Of a stretch of DNA of 18,199 nt, positions 7,462-14,852 are shown piece by piece. The notes beneath the pieces are model-generated. The model searched no databases. It was given only the letters and a program-made list of their open reading frames with translations, and was not told the origin of the DNA. The position numbers and the translations under genes were made by a program. Source of the DNA: Gammaproteobacteria bacterium (GTDB lineage Bacteria; Pseudomonadota; Gammaproteobacteria; Pseudomonadales; Halieaceae); the NCBI GenBank assembly GCA_029859085.1, contig JAOUDU010000005.1:1-18199 (forward strand), read 5' to 3'. Numbering within the stretch: position 1 is the first letter of the stretch; each line of letters begins with the position of its first letter.

Positions 7462-8061
7462 ATGTTCCGGTTCCTGAAGACGACAATCCTGGGTGGTGTG
7501 CTGTTTCTCGTTCCGATCGTGATCTTTCTTGCCGTGATCGGCAAGGCACTCCAGTTGACGCACGCGCTCGCGGCACCGCTCGCCCGGTTGCTGCCCGTTG
7601 CCACAGTCGCCGGGATGGCGGTGGTGGAACTGGTTGCGCTGGGGATACTGGTTCTGGTGTGCTTTGCTGCGGGGCTGGCCGCGAGAACGGCTCGCGCGCG
7701 CAAACTGGTCCAGTCACTGGAGGCCAATGTGCTGGACAAAATACCCGCCTATGCCCTGATGAAAACCAAGACCGGCAGCATACTCGCCCCGGAAGATACC
7801 CAGAATATGCAAGCGGTGCTGGTGCGGTTCGACGATTCCTGGCAGGTTGGCTTCGAAGTTGAAAAAATCGGGGATGGCAAAAGCCTGCTTTTCCTGCCGG
7901 GCTCCCCGGACCCCTGGTCCGGCTCGGTCTGTGCGGTGACCACGGACAGGTTGCAGCCGCTCAATCTGAACATCAAGGAAGTGGGCGTCCTGATGAAACG
8001 GCTCGGCAGGGGCTCCACCGGCGCGCTGGGGGATCCACTGCGCGATAACCAGGCGCGGTGA
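7462..8061 (+). CDS. DUF502 family membrane protein
   Basis: The 199-residue protein has two N-terminal membrane segments (about 8-28 and 50-74) and a soluble C-terminal domain. The order and the motif around FLPGSPDPWSGSV (144-156) fit the DUF502/COG2928 family, in which the corresponding segment is a 'P..P.P.SG' signature. No enzymatic function is established for the family. The ATG at 7462 is chosen because AGGG precedes it by about 8 bases and the hydrophobic segment follows at once. A TTG at 7408 in frame is less likely. It lies 72 bases after the phosphoglycerol transferase gene and may belong to the same transcript, which would tie it to envelope biogenesis. That link is inferred from position alone. 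Confidence 0.75.
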   Translation: MFRFLKTTILGGVLFLVPIVIFLAVIGKALQLTHALAAPLARLLPVATVAGMAVVELVALGILVLVCFAAGLAARTARARKLVQSLEANVLDKIPAYALMKTKTGSILAPEDTQNMQAVLVRFDDSWQVGFEVEKIGDGKSLLFLPGSPDPWSGSVCAVTTDRLQPLNLNIKEVGVLMKRLGRGSTGALGDPLRDNQAR

Positions 8062-8106
8062 ACAGCCGCAGGTAAGCGTACTGACAAAGATAACGGGAGT
8101 GAGCTA

Positions 8107-8589
8107 ATGCCAAAATTCAGCAGGCGGGAACTGGAACAGGCGCTGGAAATATTCAATGAAAAGCGCGATGCGTCCTCCCGCACCGGCGACTGGTCGATCT
8201 GGGCCTCGCTGTTTACCGAGGACGCGGACTATGTGGAGCACGCCTACGGAGAGTTCAAGGGCCGGGCGGCCATCCAGCAATGGATTACCGATGTGATGGC
8301 ACCTTTTCCGCATATGCGGTTTCCCCAGTCCTGGGTAGTCTTCGACGAGGAGACAGGGACGATCACGATGGAAGTGATCAACCTGCTCGATCACCCCACG
8401 GACCCGGGCCACGAAGGTTTCGGCTTTCCCAACTGGACCCGGCTGACCTACGCGGGTGACGGGCTCTTCTCCAGGGAAGAGGATATCTATAACCCGACCC
8501 GGGACGCGGGCCGGGTTATCAAGGCCTGGCTGGCGGCGGGAGGAAAATTCGCCAGCGGCGAAAAGGTCGCGATGAGGCATTCCCGGTAA
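8107..8589 (+). CDS. SnoaL-like (NTF2-fold) protein
   Basis: The 160-residue protein matches the pattern of NTF2-superfamily SnoaL-like domains: an N-terminal helix, then W32-x3-F36-TEDADYVEH with the usual Asp/His-lined pocket, GEFKGRAAIQQWI (48-60), and a curved sheet ending in a 'GDGLFSREEDIYNP' strand (117-130). The fold hosts small isomerases, cyclases and dehydratases as well as non-catalytic binding proteins, so no reaction can be assigned. GGGAG lies 8 bases before the ATG. It is followed 42 bases later by an LLM flavin oxidoreductase gene, a neighbourhood seen in hydrophobic-compound catabolism, though nothing else here confirms such a pathway. Confidence 0.78.
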   Translation: MPKFSRRELEQALEIFNEKRDASSRTGDWSIWASLFTEDADYVEHAYGEFKGRAAIQQWITDVMAPFPHMRFPQSWVVFDEETGTITMEVINLLDHPTDPGHEGFGFPNWTRLTYAGDGLFSREEDIYNPTRDAGRVIKAWLAAGGKFASGEKVAMRHSR

Positions 8590-8631
8590 AGCCAGCTCTG
8601 CAGTAAGTTCATTCGCGCTAAGGATTTCCCG

Positions 8632-9603
8632 ATGGCAACTGTCGTTATGCGCTTCGATTTCCGTTGCCCGCCGGGCAATGCCGTGGCGGCGGACGAGCTG
8701 TATCACGCGGCGCTGGAGATGGCTGCCTATTCCGATGGCAGGGGAGTCGATGTCATCGGCCTGTCGGAACACCACAATACAGATGATGGCTACCTTAGTG
8801 CGCCGCTGACTGTCGCGACGGCGATGGCGGCCCGAACCAGCCGGGCGATGATCAGCATCGGGGCCTTGCTGGTACCGCTTTACGACCCGATCAAGCTGGC
8901 GGAGGACCTGGCGATACTTGATATCGTGGCTCGCGGCAGGCTGATGGTCATCGCCGGCATCGGCTACCGGGAACAGGAATACCACGCGCTTGGCAGGGAC
9001 TGGGCACGGCGTGGCGAGCAACTGGAGCTGAGCCTGGGTGTGCTGCGGCAGGCCTGGCTGGGTGAGCCGTTTCTCTACAAGGGGCAGCTGGTGACCGTAT
9101 TGCCGCGGCCCTACAGCCGGCCGCACCCCTTGATAGCGGTGGGAGGCAACAGCGTCCTGGCCGCGCGCCGGGCGGCGCGCCTGCAACTGCCGTTCTTTCC
9201 CGGTATCGACGATGCCGCGCTGGTGGATGCTTATAACGATGAATGCAGGCGGAACGCGTACGCGGGCGGTTTTGTGATGCTGCCCAATTACCCGTCTACC
9301 ACCTATATCGCCGAAGATGTCGAGGAGGGTTGGCGGGAGATCGGCGAGTACATGCTGTACGATGCGATCGCCTATGGCGCCTGGCGCCACAGCACCCGGC
9401 GGGCTTACGCGGAATCCTTTGCCCACGACCTCGCCAGCCTGCGCGCGGAGGGTAAATACCGGGTACTTACCCCGGCACAGGCCGCGGCGGTGGTCCGGGA
9501 AACCGGCTCGCTGCACCTGTCGCCGCTGGTGGGCGGATGCCCGCCGGCCCTGGGATGGAAAAGCCTCCGGTTGTTCACCGACCAGGTGGTGCCGGCTTTA
9601 TAA
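8632..9603 (+). CDS. LLM class flavin-dependent oxidoreductase
   Basis: The 323-residue protein is a luciferase-like (TIM-barrel) flavin oxidoreductase. Evidence is the early GLSEHH (43-48) motif, the conserved block from PLYDPIKLAEDLAILD through GRLMVIAGIGYREQEY (82-117), and PLIAVGGNS (166-174), which forms part of the flavin phosphate site. Family members use FMNH2 or F420H2 for monooxygenation or hydride transfer. The cofactor cannot be decided by eye, but FMN is the likelier in a proteobacterium. AGGA lies 7 bases before the ATG. The segment after residue 190 is variable in this family and probably sets the substrate, which is unknown. It sits between the SnoaL-like gene and the histidine phosphatase gene on the same strand. 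Confidence 0.87.
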   Translation: MATVVMRFDFRCPPGNAVAADELYHAALEMAAYSDGRGVDVIGLSEHHNTDDGYLSAPLTVATAMAARTSRAMISIGALLVPLYDPIKLAEDLAILDIVARGRLMVIAGIGYREQEYHALGRDWARRGEQLELSLGVLRQAWLGEPFLYKGQLVTVLPRPYSRPHPLIAVGGNSVLAARRAARLQLPFFPGIDDAALVDAYNDECRRNAYAGGFVMLPNYPSTTYIAEDVEEGWREIGEYMLYDAIAYGAWRHSTRRAYAESFAHDLASLRAEGKYRVLTPAQAAAVVRETGSLHLSPLVGGCPPALGWKSLRLFTDQVVPAL

Positions 9604-9651
9604 TGCCGGGAATGCAATAGCGCAATCCACTGTGAGCTGAGGTGTAGCTGC

Positions 9652-10269
9652 ATGAAAAGCCAAACCCGATTGGGCCTTGTACGTCACGGGCAGACCCATG
9701 CGAATATCGAGCATGTGTGGCACGGGCAGACCGATACCGCCCTGACGGAACTGGGCCACCGGCAGGCGCGCCTGCTGGGCCGGCACTTCCACCGCTACAT
9801 GGAACCGGAGGTAATCTACGCCAGTCCATTGCAGCGTGCGCGGCTCACTGCGGAAGCGGTAGCCGCACGCTACAGTATCCCTGTCCAGCTTGATCCCCGG
9901 CTCATGGAATTCGACCTGGGCGACTGGGAGGGGGCCACGTTCGAATCCCTGCGAGGGGCCGGCAATATCATGGAGCAATTGGTGCGCAACCCGGACTTTT
10001 CCGCGCCCAACGGCGAGTCACAGAACCTGGTCAGGAAACGCATGGTCGAGGCGATCGAGGACATTACCCACCGGCACCCGCAACAGAATATTGTCATCGT
10101 TGCCCACGGGGTGGCCATCGGCATCGCGCTCTCACACCTCATCGAAGGCGACACAACCCGCTGGCCAAACTACACCAAGGACAACACGGCCTTTTCCGAG
10201 CTGTGCCTCAGCACCAATACGCTGCTGAGCTACAATAAAACCGATCATCTTGAAGCCGGTGACCGTTGA
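9652..10269 (+). CDS. Histidine phosphatase family protein (phosphoglycerate-mutase fold)
   Basis: The 205-residue protein carries the full histidine-phosphatase set: the RHG motif at 11-13 with phospho-acceptor His12, Arg62 in ASPLQRARLTAE, acidic Glu86 in LMEFDLGDWEG, and His152 in VIVAHGVA. It should be a cytosolic phosphatase or cofactor-dependent phosphoglycerate-mutase-like enzyme. The length (about 200 residues) matches GpmB/CobC-type members rather than glycolytic GpmA (about 250). The substrate cannot be read from the sequence. Its TGA stop shares its last A with the ATG of the next gene (TGATG), so the two are likely translationally coupled. Confidence 0.88.
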   Translation: MKSQTRLGLVRHGQTHANIEHVWHGQTDTALTELGHRQARLLGRHFHRYMEPEVIYASPLQRARLTAEAVAARYSIPVQLDPRLMEFDLGDWEGATFESLRGAGNIMEQLVRNPDFSAPNGESQNLVRKRMVEAIEDITHRHPQQNIVIVAHGVAIGIALSHLIEGDTTRWPNYTKDNTAFSELCLSTNTLLSYNKTDHLEAGDR

Positions 10270-10475
10270 TGAAGCCCGGGCGATACCGCCATTTCAAAGG
10301 CGGAGAATACCGGGTCCAGGGTGTGGCCAGGCACTCTGAGTCCGGTGAGTTACTGGTGGTGTATACACCCCTGTATGGCGAAGGCGGCCTGTGGGTGCGC
10401 CCCCTCGATATGTTTCGGGAAACGGTAGAGCACGAGGGCCGGGAACGGGCCCGTTTTGAGTATGTGGGGCCATAG
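10269..10475 (+). CDS. DUF1653 domain protein
   Basis: This 68-residue protein is a complete DUF1653 domain: GRYRHFKGGEYRVQGVARHS at the start, VVYTPLYGEGGLWVRPLDMF in the middle and a closing RFEYVG. The domain is small and beta-rich, common in proteobacteria, and has no agreed function. The ATG at 10269 overlaps the preceding stop by one base. A TTG at 10266 in frame would add only one residue. The coupling with the histidine phosphatase gene suggests the two are made together, but I know of no shared role. Confidence 0.87.
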   Translation: MKPGRYRHFKGGEYRVQGVARHSESGELLVVYTPLYGEGGLWVRPLDMFRETVEHEGRERARFEYVGP

Positions 10476-10574
10476 GGTAAAGTGGCGCCCCGGTGGCAAA
10501 AACAGCAACAGGGGCGCAGTCCGGCGCCAGGCAGATCCATGTTCAACCGCAACACACATCCGGCCTGTTCGGTA

Positions 10575-13142
10575 ATGCGCCGCCGAACTGACCAGGGGCG
10601 CCTCCGGTATCTGGCCCGATTCGGCGCCACACTGGCCTTCGGCATTTTACTCGCGGGCTGTGGCGGTTCCGGGTCCTCCGGGCCCGGATCGCCGGGAACG
10701 GGCTCGTCCGGAGCCGGCGCCGGCGCACCTGCTGCGGGACCGGCCAGCGGGCAGGACCGGCAGCTGGGCTATTACACCCATACCAAGGCCATCATCGACT
10801 CCCGCTGCGTCACCTGCCACCGCGATGGCGGCCAGGCTCCATTCCCGTTGACCGATTATGCCGAGGTGGCCGCGAAACGTTCCGCGATGATCTATGCGCT
10901 GGAATCCGGCACCATGCCCATCCCGGGTTTCGCGCCACTGTCCGTGCAGGAGCGCGAGTTGCTGTTGCAGTGGCTGGAGCAGGGCGCTGCCAAAGGACAT
11001 TCCCCGGAAGGCGGGCAAACCACACCCTATACCTATTATGGACAAGCGAAAGCGATCATTGAAGCGAAGTGCGCCGGCTGTCATCGGCCCGGCGAGAACG
11101 CGCCGTTCAGCCTGACAGATTACGACAGCGTCTATGCGGTGCGCGCCGCCGTGGCGCACCAGGTAGCCTCCGGCGCGATGCCGCCCTGGCCCCCGACAAA
11201 CCATTTCCTGCCCCTGCAAGACAATCGTTCCCTCGCGGATGAAGACAAGGCCATATTGAATTCCTGGCTCGCCGGCGGGGCGCCCGCGGGTAATCCCGGT
11301 GACTATAGCCCGGCCCCGCAGAACCCCGCCGGGATAGATTATAACCTCACGATTTCAATGAATGAGCCGTATACACCCACCGTGCAACCTGACGACTACC
11401 GCTGCCTGATGATCGACTGGCCCCTGGACCATACGGTGTTCGTGGATGCGGTCAACGTCATACCCGATGCCAGGGCCCAGGTGCACCACGCTTTCGCGGT
11501 GATTATCGATCCGGAGAACCTCGCTCCCTTTGAGGCTGCCGATGGTGCCGATGGCAAGCCGGGGTTTCCCTGCTGGGGCGCGCCCTCGCCGCAAGGTACT
11601 CTGTTGCCCCCCCGGGCACTGTCAGTGTGGGCGCCCGGTGTCACTGCGGGTTACCTTCCCGCGGGTACCGGTGTGCGGGTTGCACCCGGTTCCAGGATCG
11701 TGATGCAGATGCACTACAACACTACCAATTCAGAGCCCGTGGCGGACCAGTCGGGCCTCGAAATACATTATGTGGATGCGGTGGACCGGGAGGCGCTCAC
11801 CCTGTTTTTCCTGGATGTGCGCTGGCCTGGCCCCGGGGGCATGCCAATACCCGCGGGAGACCCCAGTGTCACCTTCACGCATACCAGCGATGTGGGCTGG
11901 GCCATGGCGTTTGTCGGTGCGGACAAGGTCGGTATAAGTCCCGAGGAGCCTTTCGCGCTGCACAGCGTCTACCTGCACCAGCACGTCCTGGGTCGTTCCA
12001 ATTCTATCGAATTGATTCGCGAGGACGGTACCGAAATAATGCTGGTGGATATTCGCGACTGGGACTTCGACTGGCAGGACGAATACACCTTCGATAAAGA
12101 GATTATCGTGCAACCCGGCGACAAATTCCGCCTGACCTGCAACTGGGATAATTCCGCTTCCAACCAGCAGTTTGTCGACGGCAAGCAGCTCGAGCCGCGC
12201 TACGTCGAGTTCGGGGAGGGCACTTTCGATGAAATGTGCGTAAGCTATTTTTACGTTACCCGGGTGCGGGAGGAAGACAGGGGCACACTGCAGGATATTT
12301 TGCCGACAGTCGGGTTTCGCCAGCCGCAATACCTGCAGGTTTTCCACCCTGGCGATTATCTGCCGGTTGAGTTATTGGTAAACGCCTTCAGCCTGCAGGA
12401 ACCCGACAGCAGCCACGCTGACCACGGGCATACCGATGTGGTAGAGGGCGTCGACACCGGCCCGACCCACGATCACCGCGCCGGGCACTACCACCTTTAT
12501 CTCGACACCGATGACGACAACGCAGCCCATTCACTGGGCTGGGACGCCGCTACCTATTACCAGCTGCCGGAGGATATCGCACCCGGGAGGCACACCCTGC
12601 GGGTGAGCCTGCGGGACGATATGCATGAAGCCACAGGAGTGGAAAGCCGCGTGACCTTCGTCGTCGAGGCCGATCCCGGGGCGGGGCGACCGGCTGCTGT
12701 GGAATCATTGGTCGATGTGGAGGACTGGCAGTCCCAGGACGCGACAACCGATTCACTGGCGGGTCATCGCCCTGATACCGTCAGCTGCCCGGAGAACGCC
12801 TGGTACGAGGAAGACGGGGCGCTGGAAGTGGAGACGGGTTACTGCAATTACCTGTCGTTGCGGCAGCCCAGCAAGGTCGGGGTCAGCAAAGGCGACAATA
12901 TTCACCTCGTGTTGTGGCACGGGCAGCTTCGTTTTGACGAGCCGGCGGAGGCACATGTGGCCGTGTCGATCGGCGGCAAGGTGATATGGGAACTCGAGAC
13001 AGGAATACCCGACGCCGGTGCGGTATACGATGTTACCATTCCCTCCACTATTACGGCGCCGCCGGGCGAGATGGTGGAGTTCCACCTTCACAACCACGGC
13101 TATAACAGCTGGACGCTGCTGACTCTGGAAGTCCGGCACTGA
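10575..13142 (+). CDS. Diheme cytochrome c-copper (PHM/DBH-type) monooxygenase lipoprotein
   Basis: The 855-residue lipoprotein (lipobox LAGC, Cys29) has a Gly/Ser-rich linker, then two tandem cytochrome c modules: CVTCH (78-82) with likely axial Met114 in GTMPIP, and CAGCH (166-170) with Met202 in GAMPPW. A copper type II monooxygenase region follows (about 258-565). It holds every ligand known from peptidylglycine alpha-hydroxylating monooxygenase: His304-His305 (QVHH) and His380 (MQMHYN) for CuH, and His468, His470 (LHQHVLGR) and Met554 (DEMC) for CuM. A beta domain (about 580-700) includes a His-rich loop, and a C-terminal beta-sandwich (715-855) has two cysteines (738, 757). It should hydroxylate an unknown substrate at the cell surface or in the periplasm, with the hemes plausibly feeding electrons. 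Upstream starts at 10539 (ATG, AGG 7 bases before) and 10482 (GTG) are possible; 10575 gives the most compact signal peptide. Confidence 0.88.
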   Translation: MRRRTDQGRLRYLARFGATLAFGILLAGCGGSGSSGPGSPGTGSSGAGAGAPAAGPASGQDRQLGYYTHTKAIIDSRCVTCHRDGGQAPFPLTDYAEVAAKRSAMIYALESGTMPIPGFAPLSVQERELLLQWLEQGAAKGHSPEGGQTTPYTYYGQAKAIIEAKCAGCHRPGENAPFSLTDYDSVYAVRAAVAHQVASGAMPPWPPTNHFLPLQDNRSLADEDKAILNSWLAGGAPAGNPGDYSPAPQNPAGIDYNLTISMNEPYTPTVQPDDYRCLMIDWPLDHTVFVDAVNVIPDARAQVHHAFAVIIDPENLAPFEAADGADGKPGFPCWGAPSPQGTLLPPRALSVWAPGVTAGYLPAGTGVRVAPGSRIVMQMHYNTTNSEPVADQSGLEIHYVDAVDREALTLFFLDVRWPGPGGMPIPAGDPSVTFTHTSDVGWAMAFVGADKVGISPEEPFALHSVYLHQHVLGRSNSIELIREDGTEIMLVDIRDWDFDWQDEYTFDKEIIVQPGDKFRLTCNWDNSASNQQFVDGKQLEPRYVEFGEGTFDEMCVSYFYVTRVREEDRGTLQDILPTVGFRQPQYLQVFHPGDYLPVELLVNAFSLQEPDSSHADHGHTDVVEGVDTGPTHDHRAGHYHLYLDTDDDNAAHSLGWDAATYYQLPEDIAPGRHTLRVSLRDDMHEATGVESRVTFVVEADPGAGRPAAVESLVDVEDWQSQDATTDSLAGHRPDTVSCPENAWYEEDGALEVETGYCNYLSLRQPSKVGVSKGDNIHLVLWHGQLRFDEPAEAHVAVSIGGKVIWELETGIPDAGAVYDVTIPSTITAPPGEMVEFHLHNHGYNSWTLLTLEVRH

Positions 13143-13191
13143 TGTTCCCGCGCCCTTCAATTTGCACGGCGCACAGAATCGGGTATGCACT

Positions 13192-14790
13192 ATGAAGCGA
13201 TGGAATGGCTGGGGTGATGACGAAAATGACCTTGGCCTGGAGTTGAGTCCTTCGGCACTGGCTTATTTACAGCAGCTGGTCGGTCCGTCCACCGCCCTGC
13301 CCGCCGCCACGCTGGAGGAAGTCCTGTCCAGGGTGCCCCCATCGCGGCTGCCGCCGCACACGCTGGTGAGCGTCGATGCCGAGGATCGCGTGCGCCACGC
13401 CAGGGGCCAGAGCCTGCCAGACTGGCTGGCATTGCGCAGCGGTGACTTCGGCGTGTTTCCCGATGGGGTGGCTTTCCCTAAAACCAGTGCCGAGGTAGGC
13501 GACCTGCTGCAGTATGCGCGGCAACACCAGGTCAGCGTTATTCCCTATGGCGGGGGGACGTCGGTGGTCGGGCATATCAACCCGGAGGCGGGGGGGCGTC
13601 CCGTGCTCACCATTGATATGACGGGCATGAACCGGCTGATCGCGCTGGACCGGGAAAGCCAGATCGCCACCTTTGGCGCCGGGGCCAACGGACCGCAGGT
13701 GGAATCGGCACTGGCGCAGGCAGGGTATACCCTTGGCCATTACCCCCAGTCCTGGGAGTTGTCCACTGTCGGCGGCTGGGTGGCCAGCCGTTCCAGCGGC
13801 CAGCAATCCATGCGCTATGGTCGTATCGAGCAGATGTTTGCCGGCGGGCATATAGAGACCCCGATGGGCTCGCTGGAGATTCCCTCCTTCCCGGCATCGT
13901 CGGCGGGACCGGATATCCGGGAAATGATCATGGGCAGCGAAGGGCGCATGGGTATTATCACCGAGGTCAAGGTCCGCGTAACACCGCTGCCCGAGCGCGA
14001 GTCATTCCACGTGATCTTTTTCCCCGACTGGGATGCCGGCCTGAAGGCGGTGCGGGCCATGGCCCAGGGCAAGGTGCAGCTATCGATGATGCGCCTCAGC
14101 AACACCATCGAGACATTTACCCAGCTCAAGCTGGCCGGCGGCGGCACGGCCATCAGCCTGCTGGAAAAATACCTGGCCCTGCGGGGGGTCGGCGACAGCA
14201 AGACCATGTTCACTTTCGGCGTCACCGGTTCCCGCGCCCAGTGTAAGGCCGCTCTGGCCCTGGCCAACGGCTTCGCGCGCCGACACGGCGGCGTCGGTAC
14301 CGGCACCCTGCTGGGCAGGAAGTGGGAACACGGGCGCTTCCGTTCGCCCTATCTGCGCGAGGGCCTGTGGGACGCGGGCTATGCGGTGGATACGATGGAG
14401 ACGGCTATCGACTGGATCAGGGTGCCGGACGCGCCGGCGGTGATCGAGGCGGCGATTACCGGGGCACTGGCGGAAGAAAAGGAGACGGTGCATGCGTTTA
14501 CCCACCTGTCGCATATCTACCCCCAGGGCTCCAGCGTCTACACCACCTATATCTTCCGTTGCGGCAGTTCCTACGCCCAGACCCACGCTCGCTGGCAACA
14601 GCTGAAGGCGGCGGGTGCCCGGGCGATAGTCGAGCTGGGCGGGACCATCAGTCACCAGCACGGTGTCGGCAAGGACCACGCCATGTATCTGCCGGCGGAG
14701 AAAGGCGAGCTGGGTATCGCCGCCATCCAGGGCCTGGTGGATGTGTTTGATCCGCAGGGGCAGATGAACCCGGGCAAGCTGTTGCCCTGA
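13192..14790 (+). CDS. FAD-binding oxidase, alkylglycerone-phosphate synthase-like
   Basis: The 532-residue protein is a VAO/PCMH-type flavoprotein close to alkyl-DHAP synthase (AGPS). It begins MKRWNGWGDD, as bacterial members do. The FAD domain has FPKTSAEV (95-102), PYGGGTSVVG (118-127), GHYPQSWELSTVGGWVASRS (182-201) and MGSEGRMGIITE (247-258). The substrate domain keeps counterparts of AGPS Arg419 (Arg301 in MMRLSN), Arg515 (Arg389 in YLRE) and Tyr578 (Tyr450). The eukaryotic HHH triad is His488-Gln489-His490 here. AGPS exchanges the acyl group of acyl-DHAP for a fatty alcohol, giving the ether bond. Bacterial relatives may do this or oxidise a hydroxy acid or polyol phosphate. Downstream GlpD and an FGGY kinase favour a triose- or glycerol-phosphate substrate. 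E. coli YgcU beside kinase YgcE is a similar pairing. A TTG at 13162 is a less likely start. Confidence 0.85.
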   Translation: MKRWNGWGDDENDLGLELSPSALAYLQQLVGPSTALPAATLEEVLSRVPPSRLPPHTLVSVDAEDRVRHARGQSLPDWLALRSGDFGVFPDGVAFPKTSAEVGDLLQYARQHQVSVIPYGGGTSVVGHINPEAGGRPVLTIDMTGMNRLIALDRESQIATFGAGANGPQVESALAQAGYTLGHYPQSWELSTVGGWVASRSSGQQSMRYGRIEQMFAGGHIETPMGSLEIPSFPASSAGPDIREMIMGSEGRMGIITEVKVRVTPLPERESFHVIFFPDWDAGLKAVRAMAQGKVQLSMMRLSNTIETFTQLKLAGGGTAISLLEKYLALRGVGDSKTMFTFGVTGSRAQCKAALALANGFARRHGGVGTGTLLGRKWEHGRFRSPYLREGLWDAGYAVDTMETAIDWIRVPDAPAVIEAAITGALAEEKETVHAFTHLSHIYPQGSSVYTTYIFRCGSSYAQTHARWQQLKAAGARAIVELGGTISHQHGVGKDHAMYLPAEKGELGIAAIQGLVDVFDPQGQMNPGKLLP

Positions 14791-14852
14791 TTGCAACAGG
14801 GTCGCCCTTCACCCGCCAGGAGAACCTGGTCCAGTGCCAGGACAGGATGAGA

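Noticed and set aside
8104..9516. Long open frame on the minus strand (about 470 codons)
   Set aside because: It lies opposite the SnoaL-like and LLM genes, both with clear family motifs. Its translation is rich in Arg, Gly, His and Pro with no family pattern, as expected for the antisense of GC-rich genes.
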